A stretch of 64,000 nt of DNA from Neurospora crassa OR74A (GCF_000182925.2 NC_026504.1:62001-126000), one strand, 5' to 3'; positions 22,080 to 36,000 are shown, numbered from the stretch's first letter. A program made the numbers and translations. The notes: generated by a model from the sequence alone, not told the origin.

Positions 22080-23909
22080 TTTGGGCAATTGATAGAGTTC
22101 AGTTTGTTTAATTTCGGTGACTGGTTCGTCAAAGTAGTGCGGATCGGTTGCAAAGGAAGGTTCGCGATGACTGATGACTGTGACCCCTGAGTCTTGGAGA
22201 TTCGTGGCGAGTCTTGGCTTTGTTGACTTTTCTCTTCGTGGCGATGGATCAGACACAGCTTTTTTCACGGCAGTAAGCGGAATGTCAAAGGATCGCAAAC
22301 AGTACTATTCATTGACTGTCTAAATAATTCGAGACTGATGAGTCCACTTGAACAAACAGTAAACAGAATCAAGCTGTATTATAATAACAACAAGGGGAAG
22401 GGGTCTGTTTATGAAAAAGACGACAATGGAAGGATCTGACATGTCATCTTCGAGACCAGGTCCAGGCCCTTTCAACGGTGAACCCTAACCCCATGACACT
22501 TGATCATAGGCTCACTCCATTCCGTGATGCCCCGATGGCTCCACACCCGGCAGAGATCCGTCGAGCTGAGTGGTCCGTTCAGAGATCCTCTAGTCTTCCC
22601 CAGATCTTGGCGTGCGTAAAACGATCAACAACAACAACAACAACTGAAACATGGGAGATTCCTGAGCGAAGACGTCGAATGGTCGTTAACATGAATTCGT
22701 TTTTGACGTTTGAATGGTTTGTTGACCCGGGCAATCGTGCATGGCTGTTCACCTGACTTGAAGAAATCGTTGAAGCCCTGAGCGGTCCAAGTATTCCTAT
22801 CGTCGCTTCATCAAGGAAACCTTTCTTCGTGAAGCCCTACCAACTTCAAGATTGATCCAGTTGAAGATCTAACCGCGCGGATTGTCCACTGAAAGGATCA
22901 AAAGTAAGTGTATGTGCGAAGGGCACAGTTGGGTAACAACCAGGGACTGTTCCGAAAAAGATTACCTGACAATTGTTCCGAAAGCTGGCGAACAATCCAG
23001 TTTGCTCGGTATCCGCTCCGGCCGATCACGGAGACTGGACAGTCAACAACCACAAGAAAACACAAGAGGTTTTCGCTTGGTACTTGGCATCAGAATCCCA
23101 TGGAAAGCAAACAGCGATCCATTGATCCGGGGTGACTGGTGTTAAGGCGGGCAATCACCATGTTGCACGTGGCTTCCAAGATCTCTGTCAGGATAGTCTC
23201 CTTCTTGGCGTTTAGCACACCTTAAGCTGTTTACATGGAATGGAAGTATCTATGAAGATGGTCGTCAACTCGAAACGACCGGAAAGGAGCGACACAGGTG
23301 AGCAGTGTTTGATAGTACCAGCTCAGTTCGTCACCCACCATACCTACCTACTTATTGAATCATCTGGATCCGAGTCGTGTTGGGGTTCTTTTGTTTCTGT
23401 TTTCTTTCTTCTCTCTTCAGACATTTATTTACCCGACGCCTCGCCGTAATCGTCAGTCTCCAGCTTCGCCAATGCATCTCACCTAACACCGGAATTGAGA
23501 CAGACCATTCACAAGATATCACCCTGCCCCCCACGATTGTCGAGGACCGTCACCGTAACATAACGGCCGCTTGATCAATCGAAACGGGCCGTCCTGACCC
23601 GCCAGCCGCAAACCCAACCGAGTGTGACCTTTCGTAGCCAATCCAACTTTGTGACCGCAGGAAGGTGAAGTTACATAATTGGCCGAGTAAATAACGTCAA
23701 ACGTGGATCTCTCACCGTCTTACACCGAGCCCCAGGCCGCTTAGTTCCCTTCAACCCGCCAAGGCCCTACAGCCTAACCCCGCATCTCACTCCAATTCTG
23801 TCATCCTTCCCGACTGCCAGCGTCCGTCCCCGTTCCGAGATCACAGCCACATCCCGTCCTCAGTCCCGAACCCGGCATCCAAGCCGTTCATTGTGGGAAG
23901 AAGGTGGAA
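22080..23909. other. Divergent intergenic region between ZIP and DLH-like genes
   Basis: About 1.8 kb with no supported gene. Minor features are a CAA microsatellite near 22627-22645 and a CACGTG near 23166. Confidence 0.5.
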
Positions 23910-25399
23910 ATGTCACTCCCCAAAGCCCAACCCATCATAATTTCACCGGATATCACCCTCCAGCCCCCGCTCACTCGTCGGGGAACGGGACCTGGATTAA
24001 TCCTTGCCGTGCCGTCTGCGAAGCGAGTCGAGTCTGCGAACCGCTTCGCCCTCGAATATGGTATCATAAAGGCCAATAAAGACCAAGGCCCAAAAACGCT
24101 GGATCCTGGGCCGCTCAAGAAATGGGCTGAAGAGGGATACGCGGTTGTGCAGGTCACTTTTGATGATATGGATTCGTCAGGGAACTTTGGGGATTTGCTT
24201 GGGACAGCAGTGGCGGAACTTGAGAAGGTCAAGGAGTGCGACGGGGTGGAGAAGGTTGGCCTTGTTGGTAAGTAGTACCCTCTCGTCGCTCTCGGTCTCG
24301 ACTTGACATGTGTACCCTGATGTTGCGAACTGTGAAGACAGCAAGAGGTGGGCGAATACCGCGACGGCATGAGCTGAGTGACATGCCACTGATTTAGTGC
24401 ACGGGGGAGGCAACTCCGACCGCATCATCTCCGCCCTCGCCGCCAACCCTCGCATTGTTTCTTGCGTATACTACGGCCCCTTTAACCCCTTGTGGGCAAG
24501 AGATACCTCAGTCCCCATTCTTGCGCACGTACCCAGCCCGGTCTTCCAGCGCTCCGAGGGCGAAATCAAAATGTTTGGGGAAGATCCCAAAAATTTCAAG
24601 GGTCACTACTACCCTAACTTGAACATGTTCGATTACTTTGCACTCCCTTGGTGCGTAGGGTTCAACTCAAGCGCTGCCTCCGTCGCCCACACGCGCTCCC
24701 TCGCCTTTATGAAGCCGTTGCTTGGAGGGCCCTACTTTGACTTGGAAGCCATCTGGGACGAGCACACAAAGTACGAGTTTGAGGATCGCAGCGTTGACAA
24801 GACCATGGCCACCATGGTTGACCAGCCCTACGTCAACCACATCCCGACGCTAACGGGTGGCATTGGGAGGGAAAACTTGACCAATTTTTACCGGGACCAC
24901 TTCATTCACAGTAATGCGAAAGACGCGCAGTTGGAGCTGGTGAGCCGGACAGTGGGCATCGATCGGATTGTTGATGAGTTCTTGTTCAACTTTACTCACA
25001 ACAGGGTGGTTGATTGGTTGTGAGTATCAGCCTGCGTCTCCCTTCGCTTTCATGCAACAGCAGGTCTAACGGAAGGGCAGAATCCCCGGCATCCCCCCAA
25101 CCCACCGCAAGGTAAGTATCCCGTTCACGAGCATCGTCAACATCCGCGGCGACAGGTTATACCATGAGCACATTGCTTGGGACCAGGGGACCGTCCTCAG
25201 ACAGCTAGGATTGTTGCCCGAGTACCTACCATTTCCGTATGCGTTGCCGGGTGGACGACAACCGGGAGAGGGAGGAAAGAAGTTCGAATATCGTCTCCCG
25301 GTGGCCGGGGTGGAGACGGCGAAGAAGTTGGTGGATGAAAACGCGGTCGAGTCGAATGAGATGCTTGGATATGGGGTTCGAGAGGTGCCGGACGAGTGA
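23910..25399 (+). CDS. Dienelactone-hydrolase-like protein with SnoaL-like C-terminal domain
   Basis: Three exons, 23910-24267, 24398-25019 and 25081-25399, give 432 residues with frames joining exactly. Introns are 130 and 61 nt; the second has a CTAAC branch site. The N-terminal part (about 1-250) follows the alpha/beta-hydrolase order of fungal carboxymethylenebutenolidase-like proteins: RGTGPGLILAVPS, WAEEGYAVVQV, then a joined VGLVVHGGG. The canonical nucleophile Cys of true DLHs is not visible there, so hydrolase activity is doubtful. The C-terminal part (about 290-432) is an NTF2/SnoaL-like fold containing SIVNIRGDRLYHEHIAWDQ, with a His-rich pocket. Such fusions are common in ascomycetes and functionally uncharacterised. 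No signal peptide; probably cytosolic. Confidence 0.82.
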
Positions 25400-26932
25400 T
25401 CACCCTCGAGTATTTATGCTTATTTTGGAAATGCCGGATGACATGACCGTCATGACGTATCAACCTCCCCTGCAAAAGGTTGTTGGACGTTAAGGTTATG
25501 TTAGCGCGAGGCACGGAAGGGCTCGGTTATCGGGAAGGATGCCGACGGGATGGCTGAAGATCGATAAGCACCAACAAGGTTGGTGTCGGTCTGTCAGCTT
25601 TGAACGGTTCCTGAGGCTGTAAGACGCGTTCATTGGACAATGGGCCTCTTGTGAGGGTGTAGCACCAGGGAGGGATGCGGTGTTACCCCATGTTCATAAC
25701 ACGAGTTGTATGGTTGATCAATTGTTGATCATCTGTTGGTTCAGCCTTGCGATCTGGCGGGGATGAAGGCGATAACAATTAGTGATGAGCGGTCTGGTCG
25801 ATGGTTCCCTTGTTGACTCGTTGAACACAATATAATCCGAAGAATGGGACACTCTGTACTAGTTCTCGACTACCTTTAGACACAACCATGGGAGATGTTG
25901 AAGTCGGGGGATCTTGGTTCAACCTGAGTCAGTTCCGCGACTCTCGACGTCGGAGGACCATCTGCGAGCAGTGTCTGACAGGGAAGCGGCGACGAGAAAA
26001 CCAGGGTTGTTCGAAACAGTATGACGGGCCAATGAGAGCGTGTCTTTTTCGAGATCGCAATAAAATCAGGCCGGGGCTGGGCAAATAACGAGAAGTCACT
26101 GAGTATCATGGAGACTGCTCCCAGCTTTAGTCGCGTTGATGTGTGAGGTAACCATGACCAAAGAATCACAGACACGAAGGCCAGACGCGTTTCAGGGGTT
26201 TACGAAAGTTCGCGAAGAGGTAAACAAAGCGTGGTGACTACACTGTTTGTAAAGTCTTGTGTGAGGCTTGAGTGGTTCATGCAGCTCATGACGGGATAAA
26301 GCTCGAATGTTGCCTGGGGGATTGTATGCACACGCTTTGACGATGGCGGGGGAGCGGGGAGAGAAGGCGTCTATTGTGTGTGTGAAGAATCAGGTAGGTA
26401 AGAAACAAACCAATTTATCAACGAAGCGATGAGAAAAGGAGATACAGAAGAGGTCCTTGAATGATGGATGGATGGATAGATCGTGGTGGGTGTAGAAAGA
26501 CACGATAATGAGTTCGGAAATTGTTAGCGGGGTACATCAGCAGCAACCTACTGACTGGGCAGGCCTCGAACTAATCGAATCAAAGACGTCACGGGCCAAG
26601 TCACGTTTCCTGGATGAAAAAAGGTGGAGAGCTCGGCCTCGCTGGGAAATGGAAGTCCCCGCCAGTCGGCACACGGGGCGTCCAGCGGGCGAAATTACTG
26701 GGTCAATCCGGCCCTGGGCCAATGGGGGGGCGTCGTTGAAAGTTTGCAAACCGTCGTCACCAGTCACCGCGTGCTGAAATCTGCAAAGCGCAACCAACCC
26801 CGGCGCCCCAGTCGCGAAAGTTTCAAGCTTTGATAGCAAGCCGTAACAGATTTACCGTACAGATCCTCCAGTCTTTTGCACCATTTTCGCCCTGAACCCA
26901 CCGCGAATAATTGTCGCATTTTACGCCTTTTT

Positions 26933-26974
26933 ACACACACCCACCCACCCACGGCACCCACCCACCCACCCACC
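26933..26974. repeat. CCCA-type microsatellite
   Basis: Interrupted run of CCCA units on the plus strand in the upstream region of the GYF gene. Confidence 0.8.
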
Positions 26975-27158
26975 AACTCTGACCTCGCTCCTCACGCAGT
27001 CTCAGCAAAGCCAAGCGCCAGTGCAGACTTCTTTCCTTCGCAAGAGTCCAACTAAGTCAGTCAAAGTCCACAGTCAATTGACCTTTTTTTCCCACTCGTC
27101 CACCTCCACCACCACCGCCACCACCACTACCTACCTAACCACAATCTCCTCGCTTTGC

Positions 27159-27188
27159 ACACGCACACACACACACACACACGCGCGC
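27159..27188. repeat. CA/CG microsatellite
   Basis: A (CA)n run passing into CGCGCG, about 80 bp upstream of the GYF gene start. Confidence 0.8.
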
Positions 27189-27262
27189 TACGAGCAGTAC
27201 GTTGTCCACCGTCACCACCACCACTAGCATCATTTTCATCATCACCATCTTCCTCAATCAAG

Positions 27263-27504
27263 ATGCCTACGCAGCTACCATCGAGCTTTGCCTCTGCGGC
27301 CGCCGGCCAAACCACCAGAGGAGACGCCAGATCCGGTGCCCGAGGCGATTCCGTCCGAGGTGCGGGCAGCGGCGAATGGTGAGCATCCAGCCCATGTCTA
27401 CCTACCTACCTACCTCTACCTATGCTACGCTATGCAGTATACACCTTCTACACTTGAAGCCTGGATCAGTACTAGCTCCGGTCCAGTTGTCTTCTTGCGT
27501 GGAG

Positions 27505-27546
<42 letters not shown>

Positions 27547-30500
27547 TGAGGACGGAGGGCCATCTTCTTCCATGTCTTCCTTCTCGTGTGGGAGAAACCA
27601 GGCAGAGACAGATGAATTATCTTCCCACTTCGCCAGCCACGAGACACGTCTATCTCTTTCCTCTCTACCCTGCCCTACCCCTCCATCCTCCTTCATTCTG
27701 ATCCCTACCATCACATTTTTGCTAGTGAAAACAAACCTCAATACGAACTGAGCACCAGCCGCTGACACGTCACCACATCTCCAGGGCTCGTTCGAACGGC
27801 ACCAGAACCTTCCGCCGCTCATCCACCACGCCCTTCAACAACCAGTCTGCCGCCGCTAGCAACCCGACTGATGCCACACAGAACCCCGCTCTAGACAGTA
27901 ACAGCATCAACAACATTAGCGCCGCCTCGCAACCCGCTCCTCCCGCGCCCGACCAGCACCAGCAGCAGCAGAACAACCAGCAGCAGCAGCAGAACACGGG
28001 TCCCCTCCGCTACTCCAAGGACGAACTCTACGAGATCTACAAGCATAGTGCCGAGGCAGCCAACAACATCGACATGTCGTCTCTCTTTGCGCCCTCGTGG
28101 AATCCCAACCAGACTAACGGCACAGCTTCGCGCGTGTGGGGCAAGACCAGCGATTCCCCGCACGTCCCCCAAGATCCTACCGTCTGTTGGGATCCGAACG
28201 GCACCGTCAAGCCCATCGGCCTCGAGCCCATGACTGCGGAGGAGCGCGACATGTTTGCCACCGACGTGAACTCGACCTTGAAGCCGCCCCAGCAGCAGAA
28301 CAAGGAGGGCGTGCAGGGTATACAGAACGGCGGGCGCAAGACCTCCATTAGCGCCAACACGAGCAACTTCTCCACAGCTTCGCCCGCCACTGCTTCGAGA
28401 CCCGCCACCCGACGCCGCGAGACCGTCGATACGAATCCCTTTCCAAGCTCGGCCGTTGCCTCCCCGACCACCGCCGGCCGTTTCCCCCGAGACGATCCCT
28501 GGCTCCCTCGCCGGAACACCGATCTGAGGGACTCCATCGCCGACGAGCCCGCCGAAGAGACCCTCCCGACGAGATCGCAGCCTTTCGGTCTCACTAGGTC
28601 CAATACTGCTGGGTCCAGTGCCTTTGGCAGCTCTGCCTCGCTGTGGGGTCCCGCCGCGACCACCCCCGGCGCGGGCATCGGTGCTTTTGGTAGCTTCGCC
28701 CTGAACACCACGTCCGCGATCGGGGAAAAGCGTTTTGGTGGCACGGGGGGAAGTCGTCTGGCCCATTTGATTCCCAAAGACTCGAACGATAGTGTGGCTG
28801 CCAATAAGGGAAACGAGTCTGCTCCCGGTACTGATACCAACCGTGGTTGGAGACCCCGCCAGCGTACTGATACTGACCCCTTTGGGCCTGACGACAGTCT
28901 GACCGGCAGCGCTATCCTCGGCGGGGCGCAGGACAACAGTCCGCCCGCGTCGTCTCTCCAGCGCAGCGGCGTCTTCGATACTCCTGTCAAGGGTAACAGC
29001 GGCGATTTCGGCATGTCGGCTCTCAATCTCGGCAACAACCAGAGCGAGCAGGGAAACGGGCCCGCCAGCCCCTCCGAAACGAACCCGTATCGCAGCCCGC
29101 TAGCCGAGCGTGGCGATGAGGGCCATGACGACGCCGAGATCGATCGACTTACCCACAATGCTGCCGGGTCCGAGCCGCAGTCCAACTTCAGCACCCTGTC
29201 TCGCGCCTTTGGGGGTGCCCCTTTTGATGGCAGCGACCGCAGCCAAACTTCGAGTGTTGGCGCCAAGGGCTTCCCGACCGTCAACACTCTCGGAGGATGG
29301 CCTACTGCTCCTTCGGTCGGTACTCCCGATCGCGAAAGACAGCCCTTCAACAATGCTTTTGGAACCAGCATCTTCAGCCCTATTGGTGATTTGCAGTCTC
29401 CTGGTTTTGGTGGCCTTGGTGGTTTTGGCGTTGCTGGTGGTTCGGGACTTGGCCGTGCCAACAAGCTCAGCTCTTTGTTCCCTCCCGCCATGCAGGCTCA
29501 GATGCATACTGGCCACGAGCAGGAGAACCTGAGTGATTCTGTTCCGGACCTTAGACAGGCCAATCCTCTTGGTGCTATCGGACGTGGTGCTATTGGTACT
29601 CAGCCTCGCGATGCCGCTAGCCCCATGAGAGCTGGTAGAGGTGCCTTTGAGGACTTGTTCCCCGGTACCGATGCTATAAAGTCGCCCTTCACGAGCGGCG
29701 AGCACCAGCCTGGTCTGACGTCCACGGCGCCCTCTTCGGGTTTCCCCGCCACCGCGGCCGGCCCCGCCTTTTCGGCTACCCCTACCGCTGGCGAGCCTGG
29801 TCAGCAGCAGCAGCGTACCATGGTCATGCCTGATCGCATGCGTTGGGTCTACCTGGATCCTCAAGGACAGATGCAGGGACCCTTCTCTGGCTTGGAGATG
29901 AATGACTGGTACAAGGCCAACTTCTTTTCGCCTGACCTCCGTGTCAAGCGTGTGGAGGACCCTGACTTTGAGCCTCTGGGTCAGCTTATCCGGCGCATTG
30001 GTAACTCTCGTGAGCCCTTCCTCGTTCCTCAGATGGGCATTCCTCACGGACCCCCGCCTTCGGCCGGTCCTTTCGCTCTCGGCGGTGCTGCTGAGGCCAT
30101 TCCTCCCCTTCAGGGTGCTTTCCCGTCTTTCGGCAGAACCTTGACCGCTGCTCAGCAGAACGACTTGGAGCGTAGGAAGCAGGAAGAGCAATTGTATCAC
30201 GCTAGGCAGCGGGAGTTCCTGCATCATCATCAGAGCTTCGGCCGTCTTCCTCTCCAGCCTGGTATCCCCGGAGCTCTGCACCACCATTCTAGCGCCCACA
30301 GCTTGCAGAGCCAGCCTAGCTTTGGCAGCATTACTTCCCCCATTGGTATGCCGCAGCCTCCCATCGGCGCTATTGGCCCCAACTCCGGCTTCTTCGAGGC
30401 CCCCGTTAGCCTGGGTCAGGCCCCTGCCCAGCCCGGCTTGGGTCCCGATCTCTTCGCTTCTGACCTGAACTTGGGTGAGCGCCAGTTGCTGGCTAACCTT

Positions 30501-32237
30501 CAGGCCAATGGTGGTCTCCCTGGCTCCTTTCCTGCCCAGCCCATTGGTGCCCCCATCGGCGACAACTCGTCTCTCCGCAGCAACCTCCCTTCCGTCGATC
30601 AGCTCCGCAATGACGAGCAGGGTTTCAACACTAAGCTCAAGGAGTTCCACGAGCTTCGCGCCCAGCACGATGCTGAGGAGGCCGCCGCCCAGGCCAGTGC
30701 TGCTGCTGCCCAGGAAGTCCTCCAGGAGGTGAAGGAGGAAGCTTCCAAGCTCAATGAGGACCCCAAGGCTGCTCCCGCCTCTGCCCAAGAGACTGTCAAG
30801 CCTTCCAAGAAGCAGACCCAAGAGACTAAGGAGGTCCCCGCTGCTAAGGAGGCCGCTCCCCAAGTCGAGGTTTCCTTGACCGAGAAGATCAGAAAGACTC
30901 AGGCCGAGAACAATGCTGCCAAGCTCGCTCAGCAGGCCGCGGCTTCGGGCCTTCCCATGCCCTTCCCTCCTCCTCCCCAGGCTAACACGCCCCTTGCTGC
31001 CCCCACTGCTCAACGTCCTGCCTCGCAGCTCCCTGCTAGATACGGCGAGCGCTCTGGTTCTGGCACTCCCGACACCACGTCTGATGCTTCCGTCCTTGCC
31101 CCTCCCCCTACCGCTCCCTGGGCCGGCACTGAGACTCAGAAGGGCCCCAGCCTGAAGGAGATTCAGGAGGCCGAGGCCAAGAAGGCTGCCAAGAAGGAAG
31201 AGGCGGCCGCTGCCGCTCGTCGTGCTGCTCTTGAGCAGGAGGCTGCCGCTCTCCGTGAGCGCGAGAAGGCTGCTGCTGCTGCCCACATCGGTCTGCCCGC
31301 TACCAGCACCTGGGGTACTGGTTCCCCCGTCGGCGCCCCCGCTTCTGGTAGTCCCTGGAAGCAGCCTGCCGCTGCCAAGGTCGCCACCACCACCACGGGC
31401 TCTAAGAAGACCCTTGCCGAGATCCAGCGCGAGGAGGAGCTGCGCAAGCAGAAGGCCAAGGAGGCGGCCATGCAGGCCAGCGTCATCTCGGGTTCTGCCC
31501 TTGGTAAGCGTTATGCCGACCTGGCCAGCAAGACTTCCTCGCCCTCTGCGCCCCCCGGCATGGTCACTCCCGGCGCTGCTGCTCAGGCTGCTGCTGCTGC
31601 GGCGGCGGCCTCTTCTGTTGGTGGCGGTTGGTCTACTGTTGGGGCGGGTGGCAAGGTTAAGATTCCCACTGGCCCGGCTGCGACCAGCCGGCCTGTTAGC
31701 ACTGCGCCTGTCAAGACTACCGTGACCCCGGCTGCAAAGGTTGTGGCCAAGCCTGCGCCCGCCGCGCTCAAGGATGCCAAGAATGTGGCTATGGAGGAGT
31801 TCAAGAAGTGGTTGCATCGTGAGCTGTCCAGGGGTTTGAACGGTGTTAATGACAGTATGTCCTCTCCCTCTTGCTCATCTCTTTTGCTTTGGTATAAGTC
31901 ACTAACAATGGTGTCATCTACAGTCGAAACCTTTGCCTCTACCCTCCTCGAGCTCCCCCTCGACGTGTCCATTCTCTCGGAGTGTGTCTACGGCTTTTCC
32001 ACCACCATGGATGGCCGCCACTTTGCCGAGGAGTTTGTCCGTCGGCGCAAGCTCGCCGACAAGGGCATTGTCGAGAAGGATTCCAACACTGGCGCCATGT
32101 CTTCTAGCAATGGTGGTTGGTCCGAGGTGGCCAAGAAGGGTGGTAACGGCGCGCAGAGCCAAGTCAAGGAAGATCCCATGGCTGCGGTGCCTGGATTCCG
32201 AGTTGTTCAGGCCAAGAAGGGCAAGGGCAAGAAATAG
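27263..32237 (+). CDS. GYF-domain protein (Smy2/Syh1/GIGYF-like)
   Basis: Three exons, 27263-27378, 27785-31854 and 31924-32237, give 1499 residues. Intron 1 is unusually long for this locus (406 nt) and holds a (GA)n tract. Intron 2 is 69 nt and free of stops in frame. The GYF domain (about 720-790) begins RMRWVYLDPQGQMQGPFSGL and contains NDWYKANFFSPDLRVKR, with the GPF and W-Y residues that bind proline-rich PPG-phi peptides. Upstream is a polyQ patch (about 95-115) and a long Ser/Gly/Pro disordered region. Downstream is a long Ala/Glu/Lys-rich coiled-coil-prone region (about 990-1150). Yeast and animal relatives act in mRNA decay and translational repression. That role here is inference. 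Confidence 0.88.
27509..27546. repeat. (GA)n microsatellite inside intron 1 of the GYF gene
   Basis: About 18 GA units, interrupted by one GG, between donor and acceptor of intron 1. Confidence 0.9.
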
Positions 32238-33047
32238 TCGTCTGCCAATGTTGCCTTTGGATCGGAGATTTTTTTTGGAAGGGTGATGATGCTATAGTAG
32301 AGGGGGGATGTACAGGATGACGAAGGAAAAGTTGTCTTTTGGCTGCCAGCAGCTGACTGACGTAGGATGGTCAAGCGTCAAGCGTTCTATGGTTACTTGC
32401 CAGTATGTTACGGATAGTGTAGTATAGCGGTATCAGTAGCAGCGATGAGATGTATTGACTGTACGTGGTCTTTACTAGTACTATTCGGTTTCCCTTGTTA
32501 CGCGTCCATGTATGTGGTGACGATGACTCCGAGTTGTGACTTGTGGTATGCACGTTGAGCCTCACCGAGTGCTCTCCAGCCCAGCCTGCCGTCCACATAA
32601 TGTTAATGTGGAGAAGACATGGGAGTTCAGCCTTATGTAAGCGGTAAGTCTTGGCGATGGAAAAAGTGCGTCACAATGCCAAGACTGGGGTCTGGCAGAT
32701 CTCGCGGGCCTGTGCCCCTCCCCCCATTTATATTTTTTTTGCGGTTGCTCCAGCGGCGATCGGGTGCCCGCCGCCGCCTGAAGAAAATGTTTTGACATTG
32801 GATCCATTCAGTTGCGATAAGGATTGGGGGACCCCTCTATCAATCAGATAGATTGTGATTTCCAATCAACAACAGAAACCCCCCCTTCTTCCATTCCACT
32901 TTCTACTGCTTTCGTCTGCCTTCTCACTGGGCGTTTGTTTCCTTCACATTCAGACTGGGCTTTGGGGATGAGATAGACACAAACAGTTTTGATACCCTTT
33001 TTTCTTCCGTCCTATCTCGATACCCCTCACCTCTCAGCATAAGCACA
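32238..33047. other. Intergenic region
   Basis: 3' flank of the GYF gene and promoter/leader of the TPR gene; no gene seen. The last 150 bp are pyrimidine-rich, as in many Neurospora leaders. Confidence 0.5.
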
Positions 33048-36000
33048 ATGACGGACACCACGACGACAAGCCTGCTTGACCAGGTCCGCTCAGGCCACTA
33101 CGTCCCCGTCCTCACCACCGAGCCCGCAAAGACGCTCATCAAGTCATACGTCAACACCCTCTACGACTCCGAATCACAGCAGCAGAATGTCGTCGACACA
33201 CCAGCCCAGGACAAACTTGCCGTCGCCCTCTCAGCATTCAACACCTTCCTGCAAATAAACGTCACTGGCCCTGTTCCCAATGGCCTTGCCCAAGTCGAGG
33301 AGGAGTTCACCACCGCAGCATCCAGCAAAACCTCCAAGAGCAAGCCCCTTCAGCAAACTCGCAAACTGTGCATCTCGTCCCTCGACGTCGATGGCGTGTC
33401 GGTTTATCAGTACATTCCCTCCATTGAACTGTTTGGCCTAGCACGATGGGTTCTCAGCACGCAATTGGGAGACGAAGCGGAGGTCAAGGGATTGGAAGGC
33501 GAGCCGCTGGAGTGGTTGAAGTTGAGAGTGGATGTCTGGCATTACAAACTCATCACCCAGCCGAGCTTGGGACCGGGGAGCATCTTCAACAAGATTCTGC
33601 AATGGTGCGAGGTGCCGAGCTTGCAGGGAAAGATTGAGCTAGGATTGGAGGTTGTCCAAGGGGAAGTCACAGGGCAGGACAACAAGGAAATGAAAGTCAA
33701 GTGGCTGGTCGAAAAGGCCAATGTGCACATCATGTTGGGCCAAGATGTAAAGGCAAAGGAAGCAATTCAAAAGGCGGCCGACGTCAACAAGTTCCAGTAC
33801 ATGTTGAGCGGTGCGCTTGGAAAGAGGACCAAGTTCCAGGAAAAGGCCACCAGTCAGCTTGTGGTTCTTGCAAAGAGTGCGGAGGAGAAGAAGGAGGAGA
33901 GCGAGGAGGAGACAGACGCCAAGCCCAAGGCCGTGGAACTCAACGACGACACTCTGTTGGACGACCTGCAGTTCACCAAGGGCGAGCTGGGAAAACACGG
34001 CGAAACAGACGACAAGACCGGCCTTCCTGCCGAACTCAAGGACCTCGAGCCCGATGCGCAACCCCAGCTTTCTCCGCTGGATCAGATCATCCTGCTGACC
34101 GAGGCCACGCTCAAGGACGCCTTCAGCCCTAGCGATTCCCTGACCTCCGAGGAGGTCTTGCCTTTTGCCGTGAGAGTCATCAACGACAAGAGCACCAATT
34201 GGCAAATTTACACGCAAGCCCTGCTCGTAAGGTCGCGCATCGAGATGCATCGCTCCAGGACGATCGAGCGTGGTGTCCTCCAGATGCAGGCCGTGGTTGA
34301 TCAGGTTATTGTCGACACCACTGCGGCTGCTCCCACTTCAGAGTCCAACGAGAAGGAGGAGAAGAAGTCTGACGTCCCGGCCATCAAGATCTCGGCTGAT
34401 GGAGAGGTCATCGAGGACAAGGCGGCTGCTGCCAGCAAGCCCACTTCATTCTTCCCCGCTGCTAAGCCCGAGGATTCGGCGCCGGCGCATGTCCGTCTGC
34501 AGTACATTCACGCTCTCAGCTCGCCACCCAGATGGCATCTGGAGTCTGAGTTGGCCTACTCGTGGGCTGGAGTTGGTTCGCTGGTGTCGGCCCTCGAGAT
34601 CTTCAAGCGTCTTCGCCTCTGGGCCGAAGTCGCCCTTTGTCTTGCTGCCAACGCCCGTCATGATGACGAAGACGGCCGTGGAGCGGGCGGTGAGGAGAAG
34701 GGCAAGGCCATCGTCAGGTGGCGGTTGTTCCACCGCACGGGTGTCACGACTGCTGAGGAAGATGCCGAGGCGGACGATGAGGTTGAGAACGAGACGTTGG
34801 ATATCTCCAACTTCAAGGAGGCCGACTTCCAGGGTCCAGAGCGTGTGCCTCCTCCCCCCAACGCGCCTCGTCTGTTCTGCATCCTGGGTGAAATGGAGGA
34901 CAAGCCGGAGCATTACGAGCGCGCGTGGGAGATTTCCGGTCAACGGTACGCTAGAGCACAGAAGTCATTGGGCGAGTACTGGCTTTCCAAGCAGCAGATC
35001 TTCAAAGCCCGCGATGCCTACCGCAAGGCCGTTGTCGTCAACCGCATGTCTTCCGAGCTTTGGAACCGCCTCGGTGACATTTCTCTCCGCCTAGGCGACT
35101 TTGCCGAAGCTGCCGAGTCCTTCAGCCGGGGTATCGCAGCTGCCGACAACCTCGCTGGCGGTGAAGACGCCCGCACGTGGTCCAACCTCGGCTCGGCTCT
35201 CTACTCCCTCTACGTCGAGCGCGTCAGAGAACTCAAAGCCGAGCGTGAAGCTGCCGCCAGCGCCCCCGAACCCGTCAGGGAGTCCTCCAGTTCCGATGAG
35301 GTCCTCCCCGACGAAGACGACACCTACATCGCCAACCCCGAGCAATCCCAAACCGACCCCAGCAAACGCTCCCCCGCCACTCTTCTCTCCCAATCCCTAG
35401 CGGCTTACAAGCGCGGCGCCTCCATCGCCAACGACAACTGGCGCATCTGGGACAACGTCATCACCCTCGCCTCGCGCGTGCACCCGCCCGCCGTCTCCGA
35501 GATTATCCTGGCTCTGAACCACATCATCAAGATCCGGGCCTCCGAAGACGCCCTCGACATTGCCGTTCTGCACTTGCTTTTGCGCGAGTGCGTCTTCGGT
35601 AAGGAGGTGCCCACTAAAGACGGGGTGTACGACCCGCCCCGCGGCAGCCAGGAGCGCGCCGTCTGCGAGTTGCTGGAGAAACAAGTCGCGCCGCTGATCA
35701 CCAAGAGACACGAGCTCTGGAAAGTCATCGCCTTTGCGCGGGAATGGAGGCGTGATTACGGGGGTACCATCGACGCTGCCGAACGTGCCTGGCGTGCGGC
35801 GGTGGGTAGTGCGTCGACTGGTGGTGGGTTGCTTCCGTCTGCGGGGACGGGAGAAGGGACTGAGAAGAGCTGGTTGGAGGACCGGGAGGCTTGGAAGACG
35901 ATGCTGGAACGGACGAAGGATTATGTTAATCTGTTGAAGGATCATTGGGAGGACGTGCCGGAGATAGGAGGGAAGTGGAAGGGGAAGGCGAAACTTGCGA

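Larger units (their letters stand above)
25400..27262. other. Intergenic region and long leader of the GYF gene
   Basis: About 1.9 kb without a supported gene. The last 350 bp are rich in CCCA, CCA and CA repeats, which probably lie in the promoter or 5' UTR of the GYF-domain gene. Confidence 0.5.

Noticed and set aside
28037-31817. Very long minus-strand open frames opposite the GYF gene (up to 905 codons)
   Set aside because: They mirror the G+C-rich third positions of the plus-strand gene, have low-complexity composition and no domain. The plus strand carries a clear GYF domain and introns.
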